From the NCBI GenBank assembly GCA_965248675.1, contig CBDFJZ010000005.1, forward strand, positions 62,001-126,000: a DNA stretch of 64,000 nt, given 5' to 3'. Positions 7,860-17,500 of this stretch are shown piece by piece. Numbering within the stretch: the stretch's first letter is position 1; each line of letters starts with the position of its first letter. Source of the DNA: UBA6627 sp965248675 (GTDB taxonomy: Bacteria; Chloroflexota; Dehalococcoidia; UBA2979). A program made the translations under genes and the position numbers. The notes under the pieces were generated by a model. That model made no database searches and was not told the origin of the DNA. It saw only the letters and a list, made by a program, of their open reading frames with translations.

Positions 7860-9071
7860 TCAGCCGCGCGGCAGTCCCAGGCCTCGCGTCGCGATGATGT
7901 TGCGCTGGATCTCGCTCGTGCCCCCCGCGATCGTCGCGGAGACGGCGCTGACGTAACCGCGAGCTGGTCTCGCGCGACGCGGTGACCACGCGTCCTCCTC
8001 GTCCCAGCAGTTCGTGTACAGGCCGAAGATCTTGGCCTCGGTGCGCGCGGTCCGCTGGTTCGTCTCGAAGATCGACATCTGGAGCATCGAGGCCTCGTAG
8101 TTGGGCACGACGCCCCCGGCCTGCATCGAGACGACGCGGAACGCGAGGTTGAACGCCACCTCGATCTCGGTCGCGCGGTCGGCCAGCTCGTGCCGGAGCG
8201 TCGACGACCCGGCAAGTCGTGACTTCCGCTGCCCGTCGTCGGTCTCGAGGTAGTCGAGCAAGGTCGAGAGGCCTCGCCGCGCCGAGACCGCTTGACGGAT
8301 CCTCGAGCGCTCGAAGTCCATAAGCGTGACGCTGACGTACCAGCCGCGGTTCTCTTCGCCGACGCGGTTGCGGACCGGCACGTTCACATCCTCGAAGAAG
8401 ACTTCGTTGAAGCCGTGCGACCAGCGCATGTTCACCAGCGGGCGCACCGTGATCCCCGGAGTCTGCATGTCGAGCAGCAGGAACGAGATGCCTCGATGCT
8501 TCGGCGCGTCGGGGTCGGTGCGCACGAGCATCGCGATGTAGTCCGCGCGGTGGGCGTTCGAGGTCCAGATCTTCTGCCCGTTGATGACGTAGTCGTCGCC
8601 GTTGCGTTCGGCTCGCGTCTGGAGCGAAGCGAGATCGGACCCGGAGCCAGGCTCCGAGAATCCCTGGCACCAGTTCGTCTCGCCGGAAAGGATCTGTGGG
8701 AGGTACTCGCGTTTCAGGTCGTCGTCGCCGTGGATGATGATCGCGGGACCGATCTGCGCGATCTCCTGTCCCCCAACCTGCGGCGCGCGGGCATGCGCCA
8801 TCTCGTGGTTGAAGATGAACTGCTCCATCGGCGTCAGGCCCGCGCCTCCGTACTCGCGCGGCCAGGCAGGCGCGATCCAGCCACGGGCGGCCAGCGCCTT
8901 GACCCAGCGGTCCGAGGTCGCCTTGAGTTCGGCCTCGCCGGAGTGACGGTCGTCGCTCCAGGCCAACGGGCCCTCGCGATCCGGTCGATAGCGATCGGGG
9001 AGATCCTCGGCGATGAAGCCGCGGACCGCATCGCGGAACGATGCTTGCTCCTGGCTATCCGCCCAATCCAT
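7860..9071 (-). CDS. Acyl-CoA dehydrogenase
   Basis: 403 aa flavoprotein of fatty-acid or related acyl-CoA oxidation. Start MDWADSQEQASFRDAVRGF is chosen as the family-like N-terminus; upstream codons look non-coding. Visible features: N-terminal helical domain with GWIAPAWPREYGGAGL (about 80-95), the FAD/substrate segment WCQGFSEPGSGSDLASLQTRA (about 155-175), KIWTSNAHRADY, and the C-terminal AGGTSEIQRNIIATRGLGLPRG signature. Just before that signature the sequence WDEEDAWSPRRARPARGYVS is Arg-rich and looks poorly conserved, which might reflect a compensated local frameshift. It is followed at 7815 by the start of what appears to have been a second acyl-CoA dehydrogenase, a common tandem pair in fatty-acid or steroid catabolism clusters. 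Confidence 0.9.
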   Translation of the reverse strand: MDWADSQEQASFRDAVRGFIAEDLPDRYRPDREGPLAWSDDRHSGEAELKATSDRWVKALAARGWIAPAWPREYGGAGLTPMEQFIFNHEMAHARAPQVGGQEIAQIGPAIIIHGDDDLKREYLPQILSGETNWCQGFSEPGSGSDLASLQTRAERNGDDYVINGQKIWTSNAHRADYIAMLVRTDPDAPKHRGISFLLLDMQTPGITVRPLVNMRWSHGFNEVFFEDVNVPVRNRVGEENRGWYVSVTLMDFERSRIRQAVSARRGLSTLLDYLETDDGQRKSRLAGSSTLRHELADRATEIEVAFNLAFRVVSMQAGGVVPNYEASMLQMSIFETNQRTARTEAKIFGLYTNCWDEEDAWSPRRARPARGYVSAVSATIAGGTSEIQRNIIATRGLGLPRG

Positions 9072-9205
9072 GCGCGCAACTCCCAACCGGCGCCCGGCCG
9101 TGAAGCTCAACAGCGCCATCGGTGCCGACGCTACCACACTCGAAATACATCGGCCGCGGCGCGACGCGCGAGTCAACTTGCCGGCGATCGCGCATCCGAT
9201 GTGCG

Positions 9206-10207
9206 CTACTCGATCGTCGTGACGTGGTTGATCAGCGGTTCACCGCGCCGCCGCCGAGCGAAGTTATCGAGAAAGATGTCGACCACTCGGTCGTCGTTGC
9301 CGCCGGATACCGAGGAGTTGTGCGGCGTGATCAGCACCTCAGGCATGTCCCACAGCGGCGACTCCTGGGGGAGCGGCTCCTCTTCGAAGACGTCGAGGTA
9401 GGCGCCCGCGATCTCCTGGCGCTCCAACGCGGCGATCAGCGCCTGCTCGTCGACGACCGCTCCGCGCGAGACGTTGAGGACGCGCGCGTGGTTCGGCAGC
9501 CGAGTCAGTGCCGCCTCGCCGATCAGTCCTCTGGTCTGCTCCGTGAGCGAGCAGGAGAGCAACAGCCAGTCGGCGCGTGGCAGCAACTCGTCGAGCGCCG
9601 CGGGTGGATGAAGCTCGTCGAGCGCGTCGTCGGGGCGAAGCGGAGAACGCCGAACGCCGACGACGTGGAGCCCGAGTGCCTGGCCGATCCGGCAAGCGTG
9701 ACCTCCGATCGCCCCGACGCCGAAGACCAGCAGCGTCTGCCCACGCAGATCGCGCGGCTCGTTGGGCATGACGATCCGTGCCCAGCGTCGCTCCTGCCGC
9801 GCCTGCTGCCAGTGGCCGAACGGTCGTGCGAACCACAGCAACGCCGCCATCGCCGTCTGCGCGATCGGTTCCGCGTGCGATCCGGCGGAGCTGGTGAGCG
9901 TGACGCCGCGGTTGAGCAGCGCCTGGTATCGCGATCCGTTCATGCCGGCATGGAAGACGTGGAGCCAGCGCAGGTTGTCGGTTCGATCGAGCGCCCGAAA
10001 GAAGCGCTTCGAGCCCGCGACGTAGCTGTCGCGCGAGAAGAACGCCAGCTCGACCGACGCCAGCTGATCCTCGTCGAGGTCTTCACCGTCCCTCAGCACC
10101 AGCAGCTGGTTGGGCCCGTGCTCCCGCATCGCTTGCTCGAGCCGCTGCCCGTACTGCGCGTGGAACGCCTCGGTGACGAGGACGCTGGCAGGCTCACCTC
10201 CGGACAT
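9206..10207 (-). CDS. D-isomer-specific 2-hydroxyacid dehydrogenase
   Basis: 333 aa NAD(P)-dependent oxidoreductase interconverting 2-oxoacids and D-2-hydroxyacids. The Rossmann glycine motif GVGAIGGHACRIG lies near residue 155. The catalytic Arg is in LNVSRGAVVDE (about 240), the Glu in DVFEEEPLPQESPLWD (about 270) and the His in VLITPHNSS (about 290). The N-terminal half is the divergent substrate domain. Within the family it looks closest to the glyoxylate/hydroxypyruvate reductase-like members. It is a single gene with no obvious operon partner. Upstream on the minus strand a TATATT hexamer near 10280 could be a -10 element. Confidence 0.88.
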   Translation of the reverse strand: MSGGEPASVLVTEAFHAQYGQRLEQAMREHGPNQLLVLRDGEDLDEDQLASVELAFFSRDSYVAGSKRFFRALDRTDNLRWLHVFHAGMNGSRYQALLNRGVTLTSSAGSHAEPIAQTAMAALLWFARPFGHWQQARQERRWARIVMPNEPRDLRGQTLLVFGVGAIGGHACRIGQALGLHVVGVRRSPLRPDDALDELHPPAALDELLPRADWLLLSCSLTEQTRGLIGEAALTRLPNHARVLNVSRGAVVDEQALIAALERQEIAGAYLDVFEEEPLPQESPLWDMPEVLITPHNSSVSGGNDDRVVDIFLDNFARRRRGEPLINHVTTIE

Positions 10208-10517
10208 CAGTACCCCTCGGACATCCCCTTCACCGCGGTCGCCGCGTTGCGGGCCCTCGGTGCGCCGCGGCGCACCTTAATATAGGCGTCAGCGTCGACA
10301 ACCATTGCCGCTCAAAACACTGCGGCACTACAGGATGAACGCCGGGCGCGCGGATCGAGGGCGGGGCTGCTCGCGCTCAGACGCCCTCGGGCCTTTGACA
10401 ACGCTGAAACCGAACGACTAGATCGTCCTGGGCTGCGCGGCTCAGACGAGGCGAGGCTGACCCGTACCGGCGAGACGAAACGCCTGACGTGATGACGTCT
10501 CCAGCAAGGAACATCGC
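10208..10517. other. Divergent intergenic region
   Basis: About 310 bp between the divergent D-2-hydroxyacid dehydrogenase and mobB genes. It holds a short AT-rich patch (ttaatata, about 10277-10284) that could be the -10 element for the minus-strand gene. AAGGA lies just before the GTG of mobB. I see no gene, repeat or RNA structure. Confidence 0.4.
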
Positions 10518-11045
10518 GTGAGCGCAGCGCCCCGGCCGGCCCGCGAAGACATCACCGTCGTCCGCCTGACCGGCGACCACCGCCACGTTGGTAAGACCAC
10601 CCTCGCCGCGCATCTCATCGAGGCGCTGGTCGGACGGGGTTGGCGCGTGGCCGCCATCAAGCATTCACACCATGACCTGCCACCGGACCGTCCGGGATCG
10701 GACAGCGACGTGCTGGCGCGCGCCGGCGCCACGACCACGCTCTACGTCGGACAGGATGGTGTGCTTGAGCGCAGGCCGTCGCCGCGGCCGCGGCTGGGTG
10801 ATCTGCTCGCACGCCTCGACGGCTACGAGATCGCGATCGTCGAGGGCTACCGCGACGAACCGATCGGCGCGCGGATGCACCTCGAGGGTGCGCCGCCCGC
10901 CGCGGTGCGCGTCTTCGAGGCGAGCGGCGACGAACTGGAGCCGACGACGGCAGACGACGTCGATGGTCTCGTCGCACGGATCGAGGATTGGAGCAGCGCC
11001 CGGGCGCCGCGTCGCGCCGGTCGCGCTGCTGAGCACGCGCCATGA
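10518..11045 (+). CDS. mobB: Molybdopterin-guanine dinucleotide biosynthesis protein MobB
   Basis: 175 aa P-loop GTPase-like adaptor that helps attach GMP to molybdopterin and deliver cofactor to DMSO-reductase-family enzymes. Starts at GTG after AAGGA. The P-loop is GDHRHVGKTTLAAHLIEAL (residues about 19-37), followed by the family motif VAAIKHSHHDLPPDRPGSDS and the YEIAIVEGYRDEPI segment. A C-terminal Arg/Ala-rich tail of about 15 residues is probably unstructured. It stands alone between an outward-facing dehydrogenase and a convergent amidohydrolase, with no mobA visible. The molybdopterin oxidoreductase fragment at the left edge is a plausible client. Confidence 0.85.
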   Translation: MSAAPRPAREDITVVRLTGDHRHVGKTTLAAHLIEALVGRGWRVAAIKHSHHDLPPDRPGSDSDVLARAGATTTLYVGQDGVLERRPSPRPRLGDLLARLDGYEIAIVEGYRDEPIGARMHLEGAPPAAVRVFEASGDELEPTTADDVDGLVARIEDWSSARAPRRAGRAAEHAP

Positions 11046-11129
11046 CCGTGCTCGGGCGTTAGGCCTCCCGATCGACCTGCGCTCAGGGCGTTCCTCGTCG
11101 CCTCGGTCCCGAGTCGCTCGCGGTTCGGG

Positions 11130-12011
11130 TCAAGCTTCGATGCCGAGCAGACGCGCGGCGTTTCCTCCGAGCCACTTTTCGAGGACCGCGGGTTTGAGCG
11201 GGAGCTCGCTCAGCTCCTCGATCGACTTCCGGAACGGAAGTTCGGGCCAGCGGCTGGCGAACAGCACCCGGTCCTGGAGCACGCTGTTACCGAAGTGGAC
11301 CAGCGGGCCCCACCCGGTGCTGGGCAGGGCCATGTACAGCGGCCGCTGTGACGCCGTGTCGATGTAGACGTGCTCGTGCCGCCACGCCACCGCGACCATC
11401 TCGGTGCCCCAGGGCCAGCCGCCATGTGTCGCCACGACCTTCAGCTCCGGGAAGTCGGTCGCGACGCGGTCGATGTACCTCGGATGGCTGTGATCCATCA
11501 CGGTCTCGAGGCTGAAGTTGTTTGCGGCATGGAGAATCACGGGCACATCGAGTTCCACGCACTTGGCGTAGAGCGGGTAGTAGCGCGCGTCCGTTGGGTA
11601 CAGCTGCGACCAGAACGAGCCGATGTTCAACCCGCGCAGCCCCAGCTCGCGCACCGCGCGCTCCAGCTCCCGCACGCCGTCCATCCCCTTCAGCGGGTCA
11701 GCCCCCGCGAAGCCGATCAACCGCTCGGGATCGGCCGCGCAGAACTCGGCCAGCTTGTCGTTGCCCGTTCGCCTGCCGAGCACGACTTCGTGGTCCTCGG
11801 CGGGCAGCACGGCGCGGTCGATTCCCTCGCGATCGAACAGCTCGAGCAGCTCGGCCGGTGACAGCTCTCCTGACGGACGAACCATCTCTGGCGATCGCTC
11901 CTCGCGCGCACGGGCACGGCTCCGGCCGTACACGGCGCCGTAGAGCGTGCGCGTCGGTCGCCCGGCCGCCTCCGCTGCGAACGGCGTGCCCACCCGAAAA
12001 TCGATGATCAT
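11130..12011 (-). CDS. Amidohydrolase family 2 (decarboxylase/hydrolase-type TIM barrel) protein
   Basis: 293 aa. Start MIIDFRVG follows GGAGGAGAG. It has the Amidohydro_2 layout: an N-terminal metal-binding strand that in the family reads D-x-H-x-H, the segment LRGLNIGSFWSQLYPTDARYYPLY near 130, a metal His in VPVILHAANN, a second in VVATHGGWPWGTE, and a final Asp-type segment near RVLFASRWPEL. The first motif here is IDFRVG, which lacks the two histidines. A single-metal or altered site, as in some members, is therefore likely. Family reactions include non-oxidative decarboxylation and C-C or ring hydrolysis of aromatic-derived compounds. Its neighbours (two crotonases, acyl-CoA dehydrogenase) fit a degradation pathway. 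Confidence 0.85.
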   Translation of the reverse strand: MIIDFRVGTPFAAEAAGRPTRTLYGAVYGRSRARAREERSPEMVRPSGELSPAELLELFDREGIDRAVLPAEDHEVVLGRRTGNDKLAEFCAADPERLIGFAGADPLKGMDGVRELERAVRELGLRGLNIGSFWSQLYPTDARYYPLYAKCVELDVPVILHAANNFSLETVMDHSHPRYIDRVATDFPELKVVATHGGWPWGTEMVAVAWRHEHVYIDTASQRPLYMALPSTGWGPLVHFGNSVLQDRVLFASRWPELPFRKSIEELSELPLKPAVLEKWLGGNAARLLGIEA

Positions 12012-12152
12012 CTGAGCTCTCCTCCGCGCAGAGCTTACGCATCTCGACACCTGATCGATCGCCGATGGCGGGTCATCCGCCGCTGAGCGGTGAGTTAACA
12101 TCCCATCGGCATCTCACATCCCGACCGACGCGCTCACCGGAAGGACGCCGTC

Positions 12153-12920
12153 ATGGCTGACGAGAATGAATCTGTACTCCTCGAGGTCGACGACCACGTT
12201 GCTCTACTGACGCTGAATCGGCCGGAATCGATGAACGCAATGAACGCGAGCCTGAGCCGGGGATTGTCGGCCGGCCTCACGCGCATCGACGAGGATCCCG
12301 AGATCCGGGTTGGCATCATCACGGGGAACGGCCGCGCCTTCTGCGCCGGAGCCGACCTCAAGGAGCGCGCACGCGGTGGCGACAGCGGCGCCGGCTGGCA
12401 CAGCGTCGAGGCGTACCTCGACGGCTACGGCCGCCCGCCCCAGCCGACGATGAAGCCACTGATCGCGGCCATCAACGGCCACGCCCTGGCCGGCGGGTTT
12501 GAGCTCGCCCTGCGCTGCGACCTGCTGATCGCCAGCAATAACGCGACGTTCGGGCTTCCCGAGATCGTGCACGGGTTCTTCCCTGGCGGCGGCGGCCCGC
12601 AACGCCTACCGCGAACGATCCCTCGTGCGGTCGCGATGGAGATGATCCTGACTGGCGATCCGATCGACGCCGAGACGGCCCTCCGCTGCGGGCTGGTGAG
12701 CCGTGTCGTTACACCTGACGAGCTCTTGCCCACGGTGAAGCAGATCGCGGCGCGCATCGCCGAGCACAACCCGCTGGCGTTGCGGGCGGTGAAGGAAGTG
12801 ACCGACGGCTCCGATGACATGACGTTGCAGCAAGCCCTCCGCTTCGGCAGCGCCCTGCGCTGGATCGTCGGCCAGACCGACGAGGCGAAGGGCGGCGCGC
12901 AGAAGTGGGTCGACCGGTGA
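12153..12920 (+). CDS. Enoyl-CoA hydratase
   Basis: 255 aa, start MADENESVLLEVDDHVALLTLNRPE after GGAAGGA. All crotonase hydratase features are present: oxyanion segment GNGRAFCAGADLKER near residue 55-70, GGFELALRCD with the first catalytic Glu (about 115), and FGLPEIVHGFFPGGGG with the second Glu (about 135), then GLVSRVVTPDEL. Both glutamates are intact, unlike the paralogue at 695-1507, so this is predicted to be a true syn-hydratase of 2-enoyl-CoA. It is divergent from the amidohydrolase gene, with about 140 bp between the starts. Confidence 0.92.
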   Translation: MADENESVLLEVDDHVALLTLNRPESMNAMNASLSRGLSAGLTRIDEDPEIRVGIITGNGRAFCAGADLKERARGGDSGAGWHSVEAYLDGYGRPPQPTMKPLIAAINGHALAGGFELALRCDLLIASNNATFGLPEIVHGFFPGGGGPQRLPRTIPRAVAMEMILTGDPIDAETALRCGLVSRVVTPDELLPTVKQIAARIAEHNPLALRAVKEVTDGSDDMTLQQALRFGSALRWIVGQTDEAKGGAQKWVDR

Positions 12921-13377
12921 GCACCGTCGAGGTCGGGTGGTCCCCGCAGGCGCGTGGCTTCCGGCGAGCGGCGGTCAGGCACGAGGCAATGGTGTCGTCG
13001 ATCTGAGCTATCTCAGCGCACCGCGCTCGGGTCCGGCACTGACGTCACTCACTCGGATCGGCGACCAGAGCAACTCCCGGATCACCGTTCCTGAATCCCA
13101 GTGTCAAGAGCCCGCCATCCTTGGGCTTCTGCTCGTCGGGGGCTGCGTGCTCGCTTGGCGTGAGCGAAGGGCGGACCGAGGGCAGCCTTGAGAACGCCTC
13201 CATATCGAGGACCAACTTGGTCTCCGGCCCAGTGACCGCGCCGCTCGCCCGTCGTCTTCATCATCCGCTTCGGGGGGCGAGGTGGGTCCTCGGTGGGCTA
13301 CCTTGAGCCTCAGCCCGCTCGGACGCCACCTCCGAGGCGGCGGGTCATCGCCTCCGCCGCGACATTTACGAGGGTCT
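12921..13377. other. Gene-free stretch
   Basis: About 450 bp between the enoyl-CoA hydratase and the glutamate dehydrogenase stump. Short open frames occur but none has a ribosome site, plausible composition or family resemblance. I see no terminator, tRNA or recognisable leader RNA. Confidence 0.4.
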
Positions 13378-13752
13378 ATGACCGACGAACCGAGTTTCCT
13401 CAGCAGCGTGCTTCGCCAGTTCGATCAGGCGGCAAGCCACACGGACCTCGAACCCGGTCTCCTCGATCAGCTGCGCCAGTGCAACGCCGTGTATCACCTG
13501 CGATTTCCGGTTGAGTTCGACGACGGTCGGATCGAGGTGGTCGGGGCATATCGCGCCGAGCACAGCCACCACCGCCTCCCAACGAAAGGCGGAATCCGCC
13601 TCAGCCTCGACGTGACCGAGGACGAGGTGACGGCGCTGGCGGCCTTGATGACCTTCAAATGCGCGCTCGTCGAGGTTCCAAGGCGACGAAGTCGACGGCG
13701 GCGCCACAGTCATTGGAATTCCCACTGCAGGCGACCTGTAGCCAGACGGTGA
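13378..13752 (+). pseudogene. Truncated Glu/Leu/Phe/Val dehydrogenase (N-terminal stump)
   Basis: About 100 codons read as the dimerisation-domain start of an amino-acid dehydrogenase: YHLRFPVEFDDGRIEVVGAY, HHRLPTKGGIRL, and DEVTALAALMTFKCALVEVP. In intact enzymes the next residues are the glycine-rich FGGAKGG segment with the catalytic lysine region. Here the frame turns into Arg-rich RRRSRRRRHSHW from about 13680 and stops at 13752. The remaining 300 or so residues, including the NAD domain, are missing. From about 13680 onward the DNA belongs to the oppositely oriented secreted-protein gene, so the break is a rearrangement junction rather than a point mutation. A truncated protein would be inactive. 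Confidence 0.8.
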
Positions 13753-14260
13753 GCGATCCGCCCGCGGAGGCGGTGACGGCGCTGACGAGGGCGCCGCTGG
13801 AGGTGGTGCCGCCGTTGACGGAGACGGCACCGTAGTTGGTGTTGCTGATCGAGGGGCCGCCGAGCTGGATCGAGCCGGCGGAACCGGCCTGCGAGGAGCC
13901 GACCTGGAGGCTGGCGCCGGTGACGCGGCCGGCGTCGAGGTTTCCGAGGTTGAAGACGATCTGGAGGTCGTCGTCGCCGGTGGACTGGCCGGTATTGTCG
14001 TTTTCGACGATCGCGACGCCGCCGCCGGGGGCGAGCGTGGCGGCGGAGGCGCTGCAGGCGGCCGGGGTGTCATCGGGTTCGGCGGAGTTGGAGCAGCTGG
14101 CGGCGGCGGGGCGGTAGGTGGCGGTTTGGGCGCGCGCGGGGGCGCCGTGCAGCAGGTTGATCGCGAGGGTGGCGAGGAGGACGAGGACGGGAAGGGTGAG
14201 GGCGATCAGGCGCAGCTGCGGGCGACCGACGCGGGAGGTCGGGGAACCGACGGGGCTCAT
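13655..14260 (-). CDS. Secreted protein, C-terminus probably lost at a rearrangement
   Basis: 201 aa of unknown function. Basic N-terminus, hydrophobic helix (LIALTLPVLVLLATLAINLL, residues about 18-37) and an Ala-rich cleavage region make a signal peptide likely. The mature part is Ser/Thr/Gly/Ala-rich with several Cys (residues about 55, 69 and near 180). It contains the predicted beta-strand segments DDDLQIVFNLGNLDAGRVTG and SLTVWLQVAC, suggesting an extracellular beta-rich domain. The last residues (RRARI) are read from antisense of the glutamate dehydrogenase stump, so the natural end is probably missing. No family recognised. Confidence 0.55.
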   Translation of the reverse strand: MSPVGSPTSRVGRPQLRLIALTLPVLVLLATLAINLLHGAPARAQTATYRPAAASCSNSAEPDDTPAACSASAATLAPGGGVAIVENDNTGQSTGDDDLQIVFNLGNLDAGRVTGASLQVGSSQAGSAGSIQLGGPSISNTNYGAVSVNGGTTSSGALVSAVTASAGGSLTVWLQVACSGNSNDCGAAVDFVALEPRRARI

Positions 14261-14589
14261 GCACGCTCCGTTTCGTGAACCCCGCCGTAATCAGTTGTAC
14301 CGAAGCCGCGGTCGTTCCGTCGACCGGCGTGGCTTCTACGGGCAGGGAAGTGGGCATCCGTGCCCGGGTACGGTGGTGAGCCGTTTAAACCCAGCCTAGG
14401 TAGCGTCCGGCGCTAGCCGAATCGGGGTTCTCCCCAGCGTTATCCCCAGCGTTTCCACAGTGAGCGAGGACCGGTGGTGCAAGACGGATCCGCGACAGCG
14501 TCCGAGCGTGGATTCGCGAGCCGAGGATGGGGAGCGGTTGGTCCGGATCGTCGGCTCGGAACCTAATTACCGGTTATTATTCGTGGTTC
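14261..14589. other. Divergent intergenic region with AT-rich promoter-like patch
   Basis: About 330 bp between two divergent extracellular-protein genes. A TATTAT hexamer at 14575-14580 lies only 9 nt before the ATG at 14590. If it is a -10 element, the mRNA would start at or next to the start codon, and there is no ribosome site upstream of that ATG. Near 14440-14459 two DnaA-box-like 9-mers occur (ttatcccca and gtttccaca), but nothing else supports an origin. Confidence 0.35.
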
Positions 14590-17500
14590 ATGGCGGAATT
14601 GCCGAGCGATCTCCAGATTCAGCGCCTGCTCAATGACTGTGAGCAGGCGTGGCAGTCGCGTGAGTGGGAGCGGCTGGACCGTCTGGTCCAACAGGTGCTG
14701 CTGCTGGACCCGAACAATGGCGCCGCGCAGGCGTTGCAGCGCCTCGCCGCCGAGCGCACCTCAACACCGGCGGTTTCGGGTGACATAACCGAACGGCAAG
14801 CGACTCCGCTTGATGTGAACGCGCCGACAGCGGCGGCGCTGGGTGACGAGGACGCGCCGCCGGGGGCCCTGCAGGGTGGTTCGAACGCGCCGCCGGGGGC
14901 GGCGCAGGGCGAATTTGGTGCGCCACTGCCTTCGCCCGCCCTGCGGCCGCAGTCCGAGCTTCCGGCTGCGCGTCGATCTGAGAGTCCGGCGGGTGACCCG
15001 CCCGAGAGCGGCCGGCCGGATCGTGTCGGAGACGCAGCAGCAGCCGGGGGGCGCCGCGCGGGATCGCCGTCGCCGCCGCCACCGCCGCTCCTGGGGCGGC
15101 CGGGTGGCTTCACCGCGGCGGGCGGCTCCGAGCAGGCGGCGCCGCCGTCTCCGACTCGATCCGACGTCGGCGACGGGGCGCCCGCGGAGCGCCCGGGTGC
15201 GGCGGGTGGGTTACCGATCGAACAACGACCGGGCGCTCCGCCGCCGCCGAGCTCCGAGGCGGCGCGGGCCGAGGGTGGGGGGGCCGATGGTGCGAGCGAG
15301 CCGGCGGCAGCAGCCTCGGTCCCGCCGGCCGCGGGCGCCCCTCCGGTCGAGCCGGCCGCGACCGCGGAGCCGCCGTCGGCGGCGCTCGACGGTGTCGCGC
15401 CGGCGCCCGAGGCCGTTACGCCGTCGATCGATGCGGCGCGTGTTGACGGGACTCCCGGCGCGGATGAGCCGCGGACGGCGGCCGAATCCGACGCTTCAGC
15501 AGGGCCGGACGCGCCACTGGCCAGATCGGCGTCGGTCGATGCTCAGCCATCGTCCGCGGCACCGCAGGCAGCGCCGGACGAGGGTGTCGCGCCGCCGCCG
15601 TCCGCCCCGGAATCGGGTCCATTCGCGCGGGAGGCGCCGACCGAATCGGAGCCGCCGGTTGTGCGCGACCCGGAGCCGCCGGTTGCGCCGCACACGGAGG
15701 CGCCGGCAGGGCCGAACGGGGAACCGCGAGCTGCGCCTGCCTCGGGGCCGGCCTCGGACGATCCGCCACCGGGCGCGCGCGCGCCCGAACACGCCGCCCC
15801 GGTCAGACCGATGGCGAGCGGCCCCCCGCGGGGTGGAGCGCCGCCCGGTCCGCCGACGGCCCCGGCACCCGGGGGCGACGACTTCGACTTCGACGAGCTG
15901 ATGCGGCTGGCGTCGGCGGCGCGGGCGCGCGGCGAGTGGCGCGCGGCGCGGCGACACGCGCGGGCGGCGCTGATCCTCGTTCCCGAGCTGGAGGCGGCGG
16001 CGCTGCTGGTCGCCGAGGCCGAAGAGGCGCTCTCGGCGGAGTCGTTGGCCGCGATCCAGGCGGCGGCGCAGGTCACGCAGCAACAACTCGACGAGCGTCA
16101 GGGCCGTCGCGGGCTGCCGCTGGCGGGCTGTTCTCCGGGTTCGCGCTGCCGCGCATTTCGCTGGGCGCGGCGATGCCGCGCCTGCCGTCCGGTGTCGGCG
16201 TGCCTCGGCCGGGTGTCCGCTTGCCGCGGATCTTCGCCGGTCTCAGCATGCCGCGGATCTTCGCCGGTCTCAGCGTCCCGCGGGCGGCCGGCGGTGGGCC
16301 GCCAATCCTGTCGATCGCGGGTGCAGCATCGTTGTTCGTGTTGGCGGCGCTCGCGGCGTTCGTCGCGCTGGGGCAGCTGAGCAACGACGGCGGCAGCGAG
16401 CCGGTGGAACTGGTGGCGAATCCGACCAGTGTGCCGGAGCCGGCGGCTGCGACGGCGTCGCCGACGCCGAGCGTGGCCGGCGATGCGGTGCAGGCGCCGA
16501 CGATCGAGGCGGTGGGCTGCCGCCAGCTCGAGGACGGCGTGACGCTGGAGTGCCGGCCGACGATCGATGGGGCCGCCGACGGCTATGCCTGGGAGGCCGC
16601 GGGCGGCGATCCGCCCTCGGGCGATGGCGAGGTGTTCCGGACGGTGCTGCCGGCGGGCGGTCCGTACCGCATCGCGCTGGAGGTGTGCAACGACGGCACC
16701 TGCTCCGCGAGCGAGTCACAGGCGTTCGTGGTGGCGGTCGATGCGGTGGCGCCGGAGCCCGTGGTGAGCAGCGACCCGGCGGGCTCGACGGGCTCCTCAG
16801 GATGGTCGGGTGCGAGCCCGGCACCGACGGCGACGCCACTGGCCGGACCGCCGCCCCCGACGCCGCCCTCGATCGACGGCGTCGGTTGCAGTCCATCGCC
16901 TTCCGAGATCGGCGAGCGGGTGGTGTGCTCGGGGTCGTTTAGCGGTGGACCGGTGTCGACGTTCGACTGGAGCATGAACGGGGTGCTGATCGCGACGAGC
17001 GCGACGCTGAGCGGCGTCTACCAGTCGGTCGGCCAGCGAACGATCGGGCTCCAAGTCTGCAACGCGGGGGGTTGAGCAGCAGATTCGTTCTCGCTGATCG
17101 TGCAGTCGTCAACCCTCCCCGAACCGACCCCAGAGACACCGGACACCGTTGACCCCGTTGTAATCGCACCTGGCTTCAAGACGATCAGGGTCCCGTTCGG
17201 CACATCGAGTCTGCCGTCGATCGATGCGGCGGTGATTAGCTGGGTCAGCGCTGCCTCCGCGACCGACGATCGTGATGGCGTCGTGAGTGTCGCCAACGAC
17301 GCTCGGTCTTCGTTCTCGCTCGGAGGCACGGTCGTGACTTTCACGGCGACCCATACCGCCGGGAACGTCGGGACGGATAGCTCGATATTGACGATCGTGA
17401 TCGAGAATGACGTGACGCCTCCGGTGGTCACACCACCGGCGAGCTTTGAGATCGAGGTGCCGTTCGGGACGACCAGCGTGCTCGACTCGAATCCCGATGT

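Noticed and set aside
13200..13377. T-box or other leader RNA ahead of the dehydrogenase stump
   Set aside because: A ggtgggtcctcgg segment is only loosely like the T-box core, and I could not place the specifier loop or a terminator.
14440..14459. Two DnaA-box-like 9-mers (ttatcccca and gtttccaca), a possible replication origin
   Set aside because: Each has one or two mismatches, there are only two, the surroundings are not strongly AT-rich, and no dnaA, dnaN or rpmH lies nearby.
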